From Luidia sarsii (lineage: Eukaryota > Echinodermata > Asteroidea > Paxillosida > Luidiidae), in NCBI GenBank assembly GCA_949987565.1, contig OX465107.1, forward strand, positions 24,075,867 through 24,139,866: a DNA stretch of 64,000 bases. Direction: 5' to 3'. Positions 25,741 through 36,079 of this stretch are shown here, piece by piece. The notes beneath the pieces were generated by a model. That model was not told where the DNA came from. It did no database searches and was given only the letters and a program-made list of their open reading frames with translations. Position numbers and translations under genes: made by a program. The first letter of the stretch is position 1, and each line of letters opens with the position of its first letter.

Positions 25741-25852
25741 TACTAGTTCACCTTCATGACATGGAAAGATATCCCAGCTCATGTACTGCACAGGTCTAAT
25801 TTGTGTGAAACATTGTCATTGACTCAACTAAAGTAAGGTGATTTCAAGACCT

Positions 25853-25984
25853 ACCCCCAGAACTGTGGGGTTCTACGTCGTCCACTGCTCTCCCGACCGG
25901 AACCTCAGAGATAACCATACCCCCAGAACTGTGGGGTTCTACGTCGTCCGCTGCTCTCCCGACCGGAACCCCACAGATAACCAT
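25853..25984. repeat. 66-bp unit, two tandem copies
   Basis: Two near-identical units start at 25853 and 25919. Each contains CCCCAGAACTGTGGGG (an inverted repeat) and GGGGTTC...GACCGGAACC, so each could fold. Confidence 0.88.
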
Positions 25985-26149
25985 GCTTTTTTTCCCATAG
26001 GCTTCTGTGTAACGTTCACTAGTACTGTGGCATAGGGCTCAGCAGGTTCAGCATAACTCATAAAATACTACTTTATTTGGCCCAAGATTTCTAGCAAATG
26101 TGGTTTACATACCGAGCACCTGTGTGCAACTGTCCATGTGGCGAAAATG

Positions 26150-26364
26150 TGTCGATTTCCACAAAAAAAATGGGCAAAAACCTCCCGGTTCGGTCACAAA
26201 ATTCAAACAGCAGCTCCACAACTGGCAGTGGACGTGGTCCCCTGTAGTACAGTATAGCGGCTAGCTGCGAAGACGTACAGGGGACCAGACTGCGAGGTGC
26301 GGAGCTGCCGTTTGAATCTTGTGACCGAAGCTGGAGGTTTTTGCCCATTTTGGGGTGGAAATCT
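26150..26364. mobile_element. Foldback MITE, ~95-bp arms
   Basis: The left arm ATGGGCAAAAACCTCC, TTCGGTCACAAAATTCAAAC, GTGGTCCCCTGTAG is inverted on the right (CTACAGGGGACCA-like, GTTTGAATCTTGTGACCGAA, GGAGGTTTTTGCCCAT). The loop is only about 20 bases. Confidence 0.85.
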
Positions 26365-26374
26365 TGGAGTAGTC

Positions 26375-26704
26375 AAGACCAAAGATCAATAGCACGCTTG
26401 CGCGCAAGATAGCCTACTCTTGCGAGATCACACACATCCAGGTGAAGTACGCACTGGACGCCATTTTAGTAAGCAAAGTCACACGCATTCTCTCACATCA
26501 CATCGAAAGTTATCACATTCTGTTCACGCATCCAAAGTTGTATCTTTTTTATTGTTTGTGACTCTCCCGCTTCATTTTCGGAGCACCGAAAGGAAATGAC
26601 AAATTCCGTTGCTTACTGAAATGGCGGCCAGTGTGTACTTCACCTTTTGCTCAGAGTAGTCCATCTTGCATGCTATACGCGCTATAAGATCTTTGGTCAA
26701 GACC
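26375..26704. mobile_element. Foldback MITE GACCAAAGATC, copy 2
   Basis: Ends ACCAAAGATC and GATCTTTGGT with CAAG directly outside both. Arms contain AGTACGCACTGGACGCCATT and AATGGCGGCCAGTGTGTACT. Reverse orientation relative to 16780-17085. Confidence 0.8.
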
Positions 26705-28186
26705 CACTGTACACTTGGCCCACATTGCCGGTCCCCTCTGATTATGGGCTTTGCCTTTAGTAACTAGTCCCTTGATTTTCCCCCGGAATTCAATGCCTGA
26801 AGAAATCCGCTGAGAGTACGCTTCATAATCAGGGACTAAGGTAGGGCCCAGTATCAGAGGTAAATGATGATGGAGGCCATTTCTACGCTTTTAGATGATG
26901 TCCCAACCAGCTCCTGAGCTTCTTCTTTGTCAGTTGATCTTTCAGTTTCAGAATGGTGTTAAAAGAAACAACTTCTGCTTCAGGTTTTGCCGGATGTCTT
27001 GTATACCCGTACTTTTCATTGAAAAAGGGAGCCTGTGTTTCAGTTTGAAGAATGGCCCTTAAAGTAACTTAACCTAGCCAGCTGAACCCTCTAAATGTAG
27101 GCTACCGCATTTAAGTGTTTTGGGGGTTTAAAAAAAAATTAGAATTATTATTTTACATAGCAATGACATACATGATCTCATCATCTTCTTCCTACACCAA
27201 CTTTGTCAATGCTTTGTTTTCCCTCAAATTTAACAAAAGGAGGTGATCCAACAATGAATGTTGATTTTAGATTTCTGTGGTGACTGCTTGCCCTCATTTA
27301 CAATAAAGATGAATGCCGGTGAATACTGATCATATGCAGGCCTTAGGTGTACGGCAGATTTCAATTGTAAACATACACTGTACTTGAGTTCAGGTGCTTG
27401 AAACCATTAGGGCCTATATTGTACATACACTTGTTTCAGGTACATTCATGTACAGTACATGCAGCCTCAGTGCACTTAAATGCTGAATTTCAAAACAAAA
27501 CATTTACTCTAATTACCATATACGGTATACCCTAGCCTACTTTTGCAAAAACCAGCTGTTTGTGCCGTGAGTGGGAAGAAACTGGTACCGGGGGTACATG
27601 TTAAATAGACTTGTACGTGTTTTGTAAACTACATGTACATGTGCACGTGTTTCTGCTGTTTCGCTGCTTCATAATTTGTACACAGGTCTGATTTGAGATG
27701 TACAATAGGCCTACATATGCAAATTCAGCTGTGCACCAGGCAGAAACAGTTCAACAATGAGTGGTATTGATTGATTGATTGATTCTGCTAAGCGATTGGT
27801 AGAAGCTTGATATCATTTTATTTTATTTTTTGGGAGGAGGGAGAATCATTTGTGTGAGTCACGCCGTCTGCCCTGTACATCAACATTCTGTTCGTACTGT
27901 ACAGCATTCAATGGCGTATACGCATGTGCTCTACAGTTGTACTCTACTGTCTATATCAGCATTTAGCATGCATGTATCCCGTGATGCAAAGTGAGCACAG
28001 GCACACATATCTGATCGATTCGTTGTACAGGCATGTTTCTCCCAGGCTCTCAGCCCATGATTAATTTTTTATTGTTTGCCAACCGATGCCCCATTTTTTT
28101 TTTGCAATACCGGTACCTAGGTTACAGTGCACAGCAGACTCCTGCCCACAAAAGGCTACTTTCAATTTGATGGGCTTCATTTCTTT

Positions 28187-28242
28187 AAAAAAAAAAAAAA
28201 TGGATAAAAAAAAAAAAAAATGGATAAAAAAAAAAAAAAAAA
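28187..28242 (+). repeat. A-rich run with TGGAT interruptions
   Basis: Three poly-A tracts separated by TGGAT, possibly the degraded tail of a retroposed sequence. Confidence 0.6.
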
Positions 28243-28404
28243 CATTAACTCTTTTACTACGGAATTAATGTGCATGTCTGTACGGAATAAATTTGGTAAT
28301 ATATTAGAAACAATGGGACACGCGAGCCGATGTATCGGCTTTCCGTCAACAGAGAGCGGTTTACCGAGCCGATGTATCGGCGCGCCGTACGGAAAGAGTT
28401 AATG
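28243..28404. mobile_element. 162-bp MITE CATTAACTCTTT
   Basis: Inverted ends CATTAACTCTTT and AAAGAGTTAATG, and inside them CTACGG/CCGTACGG. Two GAGCCGATGTATCGGC motifs lie inside 44 bases apart. Confidence 0.75.
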
Positions 28405-28445
28405 TCACTGTCTGAAGAAAAAAAATCCCAATGCAAAATAAATAA

Positions 28446-28715
28446 GCTCAGATGGAAAGAGCGCTGGTACGCAAAACCAGATGTGTCTTGTTCATGTCGT
28501 GGGTCCAGTCAAAGTTTTCTTTGCCCAAAATTGTTTCAAAGTTCCCAGTCAGTTTTATCTGTTTGTTTGAAATTAAAACATGCTGCATCCACTTTGTGTG
28601 ATCCCCGAGCTGCTGGTAGCCAGGTTGAAAACAATTGGTTGTTTGCAGGTCAGTATGAAAACAGAGGCCGCATCCCTGGGTTGAATACCTCTGACTGGTG
28701 CCCTCTCCCTGGCAG
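28446..28715 (+). mobile_element. Near-complete tRNA-headed SINE
   Basis: The head is CTCAGATGGAAAGAGCGCTGG. The body GTCCAGTCAAAGTTTTCTTT, GCATCCACTTTGTGTGATCC and CTGACTGGTGCCCTC is collinear with the reverse strand of 46145-46440. This copy defines the family body. Confidence 0.78.
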
Positions 28716-28824
28716 AGACTTCCCTCTTTCCTCTTCTTTTTTTTCAAAATTAAAAAAAGGGTGATAAACAAGAATGTTGCAAATTGCTACTGGTAACTGA
28801 CTGAAATGACCCAAATTTAAATCT

Positions 28825-28880
28825 CATAAATTTAGAGGGCCTGATGACTCTGTCCTAGCAGGACTTTTCTCAAAGGCAAA
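28825..28880. repeat. CCTAGCAGGACC module, diverged copy
   Basis: AAATTTAGAGGGCCTGATGA then TCCTAGCAGGACTTTTCTCA, a degenerate form of the module best seen at 33323-33425. Confidence 0.6.
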
Positions 28881-29218
28881 ATTAATACCGGTAATTAACT
28901 AAACGCATGGACTATTGGACTCAACATGTTCATGTTCATTTGTTAATGCTCTTAGTCTTACTTATAGCTATCTTTTTTTAATCAGGCATCGGGCAAAGCA
29001 CTGAGCACTCGGTGCTTATCACGTCGAGCAGATCAAACCCTCATTGAATTACCGGTACATTCACTTTGAAAGGCAAACATCATGTTATATCTTAGCCATC
29101 ATTCTGCCGAGAGAGAAATTACCCAAATTGCCTCGTTTGGCTCTGTGGGACTTTGGACTTGGGTGTGAGGGGTCAGAGTTCACAGTCTGAGCTGGCAATG
29201 CTAAAGTAGTCCTTCGGT

Positions 29219-29370
29219 CGGATTTCACAAAGCCTTTACATGCATCGTAACTCAACGTACGATTGATAAATGATAACCTACCATAAGTTGTGAGTTGTGA
29301 CACACCGTATGGTTTCTGTACGTCACTCATTGTCTTGGTGAAACCATGGTGAAATCGACTGCAAGACTTG
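29219..29370. repeat. Interspersed repeat shared with 17752-17900
   Basis: See the partner copy; shared ATTTCACAAAGCCTT, GCATCGTAACTCAAC and ACACCGTATGGTTTCTG. Confidence 0.65.
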
Positions 29371-30299
29371 TATAAATCATAAAAATGTGAAATGGAAGAC
29401 TTTCATTTTTTTTTCAGAGAGAAATGTAACATCAGTCATGTATCCCAAAAAAATATTGAAATCAAGTTTATTACTGAGAGTAAATAAAGAGATGTTCAAA
29501 AAAATTGTTTTAATCCACAAAATGAAAAGAAAATCTACTGTACAGACAAAGGTAAATTCTTAGAATTTTACCTAACAAAATAAGCTTGAAAATGTTTAAT
29601 TCACACATCATCATTCTACATTTATGAGACAGGACTGAGAGATTTGTGTATGATTTAAAAATGCATGTAACTGATGAATGATGAAATCTGCCTAGATGTA
29701 AGTTAGAAGGCTCTCAGAGCAGGAATATATGTAACTCAAGTGCATGTGTCGGGTAGTATTACATGAACATATGTGGGAAATATGTGGGAAATGGCTGTAA
29801 GTATCCAGCCCCTAGCAAAACAAAATGGTCAAACTATCACTGCTCAACTAAAGGCCCGGATGTATGCATTATATGGTATTATTCGGGGAGAAACTAGTCA
29901 TTGTTTCCTCCCCAGCCTGCACCTCCCCTCCCCCTCCCTCCTCCCCCCACCCTTCCCTCCTCCCCCTCCCCTATGTACTGTAGGTGTGTGCCATTGACAA
30001 CTGCCTGCTCACAAGGTCAATGTCCATATATGTAGGGGCTTCATGTGTGGGTGGGCGGGGTTCCCCATTCTATTCAGCTGAGTCGCTGGCTACTGTACGC
30101 TTGCCGTGTCCCAATGGCTGTCTGTGGCATGCAATGTCACATGCTGATCATCTGTCCACCATCATTTTTCCAGAGGGGGTGCACTGTATGACTGAGTGGG
30201 GGTGCACTGTATGACTGAGTGCAAATGATTTTTGTCTGTTGGACACAACTGTATGTAAAATCATGGAGGAATAAGAACACTGGTACAATACAATACAGT

Positions 30300-30690
30300 A
30301 CATGTACAGTACTGTACATGTACATGTACATGTACATGTACATGTACATATACATATACAGTACATGTGCATACTGTACTGCAGTATTGTACACGTATAC
30401 AGTACCGGTACTTCACACGTGTACTGTATGTACATGTGTAAGCATGTGTACAGTACATGTACTTCATATGTACATCATACATGTACATGTACTACATGTA
30501 CATGTACTACATGTACATGTACTACATGTACATGTACTACATGTACATGTACTACATGTATGATGTACATGTACATGTACCAGGTATGTAATTGTACACA
30601 TAATGTACATGTTCTGAGCCTGTGAAGTTTGTGAACACACATGTGGGATACCACATGTACATGTATATGTACATGTACATGTACATTTCA
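30300..30690. repeat. TACATG microsatellite cluster
   Basis: Runs of (TACATG)n, with a 15-bp higher-order unit ATGTACATGTACTAC repeated five times at about 30479-30555. Both strands read almost identically, so minus-strand Met-Tyr-Cys-Thr frames here are artefacts. Confidence 0.92.
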
Positions 30691-30954
30691 TGCCTACAAT
30701 ACTATTAAAAGCATAGGAAATGCTGCATGACCTGTACCAGTACTCAACATTCTTAACATTCTTTTGCGATGAATTTTGACTGGGAATGACTGATCTCTGT
30801 CAAGTAAGAGATTGTCCTTAACTTTCTTTTCATGTGTGGTCAGCAAGAGCTTTGATTGAACACATTTTCAGGCGGACAGATCAGTTTGCACAGTTTGGCA
30901 GACTCAAAGTGAACTAAAAAAAACACCTTTGAATTTGAATGGTATTGTTAATGT

Positions 30955-31400
30955 CGGCTATAAATATGTACATGTATGTAAGCTTCTTCCTCTAAATTTT
31001 CCTTAGCCAGCAGGGTCACTGACCCCATAGTTTTATGTGTACAAACTACAAATGTACGAGTACAGTATGTACTGCCATTGGTACACGTATGTACATACAT
31101 GTTATTGTACATGTATGTATTTGTATACATCACGTACAAATGTGGATGTACAATACAAGTACTGTACATGTACATGCATGTATACATACTGTACTACAGT
31201 ACAGGTACATGTACAGGTACATGTACTTGACTAAATTGCAGAACAGCTGAACTATACACTACATGTACATGTCCAGTATACCACATTGTATTGTGCACAC
31301 GTTCCTCCATGGTACATGTGTAGGCCTACTGTTCATATACAGTATAATGAGTATATACAGTACTCCGTACATGTACATGTACATACTATACACGTGTACA
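30955..31400. repeat. TACATG-rich DNA
   Basis: Scattered TACATGTA and GTACATGTAC words, with no unit longer than about 20 bases intact. Confidence 0.8.
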
Positions 31401-32567
31401 GTACATGAAGTGCCAAGAATAAAGTACCGGGTATGTAGTGTACACTGTACAAAATACTGATAAATGATGTACAGTTCTCCAGTAGGCCTATGTATTTATA
31501 CATGTACAGGTACATTATTTCCTTGCTCTATGATTAGATAGATTAAATGCCTCTTATGTAATGTAAATGGCATTAAACTAAGATACAGTGTATACATGAA
31601 TGCTGCCTTGTGTTCATTTGCTTTATCTCCACAAGAGTTATGTGAAATCCTTTGTAAACACTCTTACACTGTACCATGTAAACACCCACGCTTTTAATGG
31701 TCATACTGTGTACAGACCTATATTGCAGTGTGCAATGTTGCAGTTTGTACAATTTACAAACACACACCATGTACAACGTGTTGGCCTACATGTAATGTAA
31801 CGTATTGTGTTCACATTCCACACTCTCCTGTTTACAACTGCCTGAGCCTGAAAATAGGGAAGTTTCAAGCTCAGCACTGTTGTCCCATCAAATGAAAAAA
31901 AGAAGAAATCAATGAGGTGATTTGCCTGGGTGAATGTACACAATAACAAGGAGATTCTTAGCCATAGCATTACAGAATGAGTCATAAAGTACACATGTAA
32001 GGCTGTATAGACACACTGTGCATGTACAAATGTGCATACCAGTACACAGTTTAAAAGTAGAATACAATGCACATGTATGCATGTATGTACAAGCAAAGGT
32101 CAATCATGCTTTTGACTAGGGATTTATGTGTTCTGTTAACTTCTGTTACATGTACATGTATAGTCATTAGTTTGCTCCTGTACTATGACTAACACCATAA
32201 ATGGGTACCCACCTCTTTCCTTTTTTTTGGGGGGGGGGGGCTTAATTTGCGTGGTATAACAAATTAAGTAATTAAATTTAGTATTAGGAAAACCCGGTTG
32301 CCACATATTTAAGTACCAGACTATTTTATGCTTGTCCAGCAAGGAAAGCAACATGGCAGAGCCGTCATGTTAAATGATGTTTCTCCAATCTCCACCTCCC
32401 TCATCTACACACGTACATGCCATCTCATTTTACATACTTGTAGTTCCTTATCAATCTCCATATTCCTTCAGTACATGTAAATGTGTACAAACAGTTTAAC
32501 CCTGGAAGTAAAGAATGTCCCATAATACTACCATTATAGCATAGAGGATGAACCTTGTTACTTTAAG

Positions 32568-32606
32568 CAAGGAGGTATTGGGTGAGCCTAATACCTCCTT
32601 GGTTTA
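32568..32606. repeat. Short hairpin CAAGGAGGTATT
   Basis: CAAGGAGGTATT pairs with AATACCTCCTTG across a 10-base loop. It directly abuts the tRNA-like repeat at 32625. Confidence 0.75.
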
Positions 32607-32624
32607 AGGCCTCTGCATGTTGAG

Positions 32625-32815
32625 GTGGGGTGGCCAGTTCCTTTCTTCGTAGCCTATCAGTATCAACCTTTCCCCAGCTCTAAAGAGTAGCCAGGTACCT
32701 ACTCGCGGCTGGGCAGATATAGAGTTTTCCAGCTTGTGGTCAAAGTAGAATTTTAACCAGCTACCCTCTGCACTACAGACAAGCGCTCTAAACCACTCAA
32801 TGACGGCACCTCCCA
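32625..32815 (-). mobile_element. Second tRNA-headed SINE family
   Basis: On the minus strand GGAGGTGCCGTCATTGAGTG, GTTTAGAGCGCTTGT (A-box-like) and GGTTAAAATTC (B-box-like) head a repeat with body ACCTGGCTACTCTTTAGAGC. It is unlike the main SINE family here. Confidence 0.6.
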
Positions 32816-33322
32816 CATAACAGACTGGCCCTCTCAGTTAAATCCCACACGGCACTGTCGTCACAGCATCTCTTCAACCTACGGTCACCTCCAGTCCCAA
32901 ATTCATTTCACCGAGTTCACCCATCTTCACCTTTTGCATGATACCTGTACGTCAGGTCAGAAGCTTTGGCCTTACAACCTCTTCTTCATTTATCAGTCTT
33001 CCATGCTTCACCCCTTCCATAGTCTGATCCCTTTTCACAGCGTGCTTCCGTTTTTATCTCTCCCTGTTTCACCCCGGCTGGCCACCTCCCAAGGCACTCT
33101 CAGATCTGATCTACTCTACATGTACAATACGTGCACAGTATCCCCCCCCCCCCCCCACACATGCACTCACCTGCTCCTGTCAATATCAGCATTTGATCCC
33201 AAAACTTGGTTTTTCTTCACCAGATGTTCCCCTCAATTTGCATCTTTTATGGAACTTCTGCTGTAATATATATACAAACATTTTGCAAACTGCTTTCTGA
33301 CTACAATTACCAAAATGCAAAT

Positions 33323-33425
33323 CTCAAAATTTAGTGGGCCTGACGTTTCGATCCTAGCAGGACCTTTCTCAAAGGCAGAGAAAGGTCCTGCTAGGATCAA
33401 AATGTTAGGCCCACTAAATTTTGAG
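33323..33425. repeat. Hairpin of two inverted CCTAGCAGGACC modules
   Basis: CTCAAAATTTAGTGGGCCTG, CGATCCTAGCAGGACCTTTC on the left and their inverse on the right form ~48-base arms around a 7-base loop. Only a few mismatches. Confidence 0.88.
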
Positions 33426-34547
33426 AGTTTCTGCTGTGTTGAAATTGAATGTTTTCTCAATGCTGATTGGAGTTTGCTTGTTCCTGTCTCCTGCACTGAA
33501 CTTTACAAATACGTGTACCTTTCTATGGCCCTTTACTGGAACATGTACCGGTACAATATGCCTACTGTATACAAGTTACTTACAGTAATATGCCTTTAAA
33601 TGTTTTGACCTTTTACAGTAAAGAAAACAATCAAATATCATCTATCTCATATCTCAGATCTGTACCGTGCTGTTTGCAAATACAGTTTGATGAGTTTAAT
33701 AATTGTTAATGTCGTGTTTACATAGTGCATGTCCTCGTATTCTCTATTATTTATTATAGCGTGGTTCACTCAATTAATTGGATTTTTGGAGAATTTGAAT
33801 TTCATATTTTAATCTCTTATGCCAACTTGTAATTGGCAACTCGATCAAGGTTGGATTTGGTTAAAGATAAATAAATAAATACATACGTGCACTGTAGGTA
33901 CTGGTCTCTTCTTCGGAACCCAGAATATACCTTACCTTACACACAATGTACATGTACCTTGATCCTTACTTACCCCTTGCAACCTTCTCTCAATCTTCAA
34001 ACATCACAAGTACATGTACTGGTAACTCTACACTTGGACATGTACATGCATTACATACCTGCACTCATACACACATGTACAGTACCTCGAACTTGTCTGT
34101 CTACTGTAGCATGTTCCCAACCCAGTAATTTCACCCAGACTTCTGAACCCACAGCCTCTGTTGTACATGTACATGGTGATGCAAACCAGGCCAGCTACAT
34201 GTGCACTGTACATGTACGTGTATGCTTGCATATGTGTCAGCACGTTCCTGTGGGCTCCTGCTGACCCTGCTGCAAGGCAGCGTTCTTGGAGCGACCTTTA
34301 AAGATTCAGGAGTTAGATCTCGGTGCGCTTAGCAGGCATCTGGCCTGGATGATTAGCAGATCTTAGCAGGCTTTGAAAGCAGGCTGTCTGATTAATATAG
34401 AGTGTGGTATTTGTGTCACTAACCTGATAACGCTATACCAGTACATGGAGAGCAGAAGGGAAACCATGCCTTTGTACACAGAGGACTGACTTTTTTTCTT
34501 TTCTTTTTTCTTTCTACCAAAGAGCTTAAAAAATCAAATCAAAAATG

Positions 34548-34666
34548 TTTTTAGCAGGACCTTTCTCAAAGGTATTCTGCCTTTGGGAAAGGTCGTGTCA
34601 GAATGCCTTTGAGAAAGGTCCTGCTAGGATCAAAACGTCAGGCCCCCCAAATGGATGAGTTTTGCA
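34548..34666. repeat. CCTAGCAGGACC module, rearranged inverted pair
   Basis: AGCAGGACCTTTCTCAAAGG then CCTTTGAGAAAGGTCCTGCT and GATCAAAACGTCAGGCCC. It is a partial hairpin of the module. Confidence 0.75.
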
Positions 34667-35194
34667 TGTTGGTCATTTCAGTCAGTAAGCAGTTTATATA
34701 TGTGGAACGTCGCTATATATAACCAATTTTAACTATTGTAAGCAATGTAATTCTTTAAAATGTAAAATCTTTAAGTGTTTTTAAAGTGTTTTTATTAAGC
34801 TGTATGTTCTCATGTTACTGGGACCCATGGGAGATCAGTGCTTTGCAAGCACTGGATGGGACACCCAGTCTAAAGAAGAAATAAATAAAATAACGAGAAA
34901 TATATGTCTGTTGTGAAACAGAGCATAGAGCTTTTTCGCTTTTGTTTTTAACAAGTCATAGAATAGCCCCATTCCTACTCCAAAACGCATGTACATATTT
35001 TGTGCACAAAGCCTATGGGACTTGAGTGTGGTATTCAAAAATTCATAATAATTATAAACAATGACCAAAGTCGTGCTTACAAAACCCCTGTGCATTGTCT
35101 ATGGGCTTTGGGGGAAAAGAAGAAGAAGAAAAAAAAATCAGAACAAAAGATATAGCTTTTCTGCTTCCCTGGAAGCGGCGGAAAAGCTAAAAAT

Positions 35195-35360
35195 ATAATG
35201 AGCGCTATTATACCGAACATTCGGCTATAATGAACATGCCCTTTGGCTCTCAATTTTGTGGCCACAACTGCTATAACAAACGACTGCTATACCGAACAAT
35301 TTGCATGGATCCCGGGATGTTCGTTATAGCAATATTCTGGTTCCAGCCGTTCCACTGTAC
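35195..35360. mobile_element. MITE GGAACGTCGCTATAACGAAC, degenerate copy 2
   Basis: Shares ATTCGGC, AACATGCCCTTTGG, CATGGATCCCGGG and GTTCGTTATAGC with 20753-20938. An isolated GGAACGTCGCTATA at 34707 may be its original left end, displaced by a later insertion. Confidence 0.65.
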
Positions 35361-35369
35361 TTCTTTTGC

Positions 35370-35860
35370 CCCTAACCTCCCCAAATCCTACAGAATCCTA
35401 GTTTACGACTGCAGGAAATTGTAGGATTTGGGTACTTGAGAGTTGATGTATTGTAGGAATTTGCAGGATTGGGGGCATAAGGCGGTTTTGTCACTGTAGG
35501 AAAATGCAGGATACGGGTTACTAGGCCCAATGTGATGGAGGATGATCTTGTAGGATTGGGGTTCCATGGGACAAACACCAAAATAGGATTTTAAAGAATT
35601 CGGGTCATGGGGTTATAAAATTATACATTGTAATTGTTAGCCACAGAAAAACAAAAGAAGTTTTTTGTCCTTTCAAAAATGTCAAAAAAATTTCCTTTCA
35701 AAAATGCAGTGCAGGATTTTGCAGGATTCAGGCAGTGGCGCACCGCCAACCATATTGCAGGATTGTGTCGTATTCGGGTCATATGGGGCTTTTAACACTG
35801 GAGGATTGTAGGATCTTGCAGGTTTTGGGTCATGACCAACAAAAAAGGTGTGTGGAGTTT
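35370..35860. mobile_element. CCCTAACCTCCCCAAATCCT element, copy 1
   Basis: About 490 bases of degenerate GTAGGATTTG/GCAGGATTCGGGT words, ending about 40 bases before the first recognised gelsolin exon. A collinear copy is at 37455-37955, whose two ends (CCCTAACCTCCCC and GGGGAATTAGGG) are near-inverse. Confidence 0.8.
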
Positions 35861-35900
35861 AATGATTCCTCTCTTTTCTCTGTCCTCCTATGACGCACAG

Positions 35901-36079
35901 CTGCCAAGTACGAGCACAGCACCATGAGCAACAACAGGGGTATGGTGGACCCGGAGTTCCAGGGGGCGGGCAAGAAGGAGGGCCTGCGCATCTGGCGCAT
36001 CGAGAAGATGAAGGTGGCCAAGGTGCCCGAGAAGGACTACGGACACTTCTTCAGCGGCGACTCCTACATCCTGCTGCAC
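35901..36079 (+). CDS. Gelsolin-like exon 1: start codon and G1
   Basis: Acceptor GACGCACAG; 22 bases of open leader then ATG at 35924 (context ACCATGA). A second in-frame ATG (35942, [14 protein letters not shown]) matches typical gelsolin/villin starts equally well. It encodes [20 protein letters not shown] and [11 protein letters not shown] of G1. An upstream untranslated exon is implied by the acceptor. Donor GTGAGT, phase 0. Confidence 0.9.

Larger units (their letters stand above)
22238..35900. other. Intergenic region between the two genes
   Basis: No open frame with family resemblance on either strand. It holds an (ATT)n run at 22867-22897, SINE heads, six or more foldback/MITE elements, a 66-bp tandem duplication and, from about 30 kb, TACATG-rich DNA. 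Stretches 26710-28240, 29380-30290, 31410-32560 and 33430-34540 show only AT-rich sequence and scattered microsatellite. Any promoter or non-coding first exon of the gelsolin-like gene should lie here but could not be placed. Confidence 0.7.

Noticed and set aside
30137..31234. Met-Tyr-Cys-Thr-Val frames on both strands
   Set aside because: Products of the TACATG microsatellite, without any domain resemblance.
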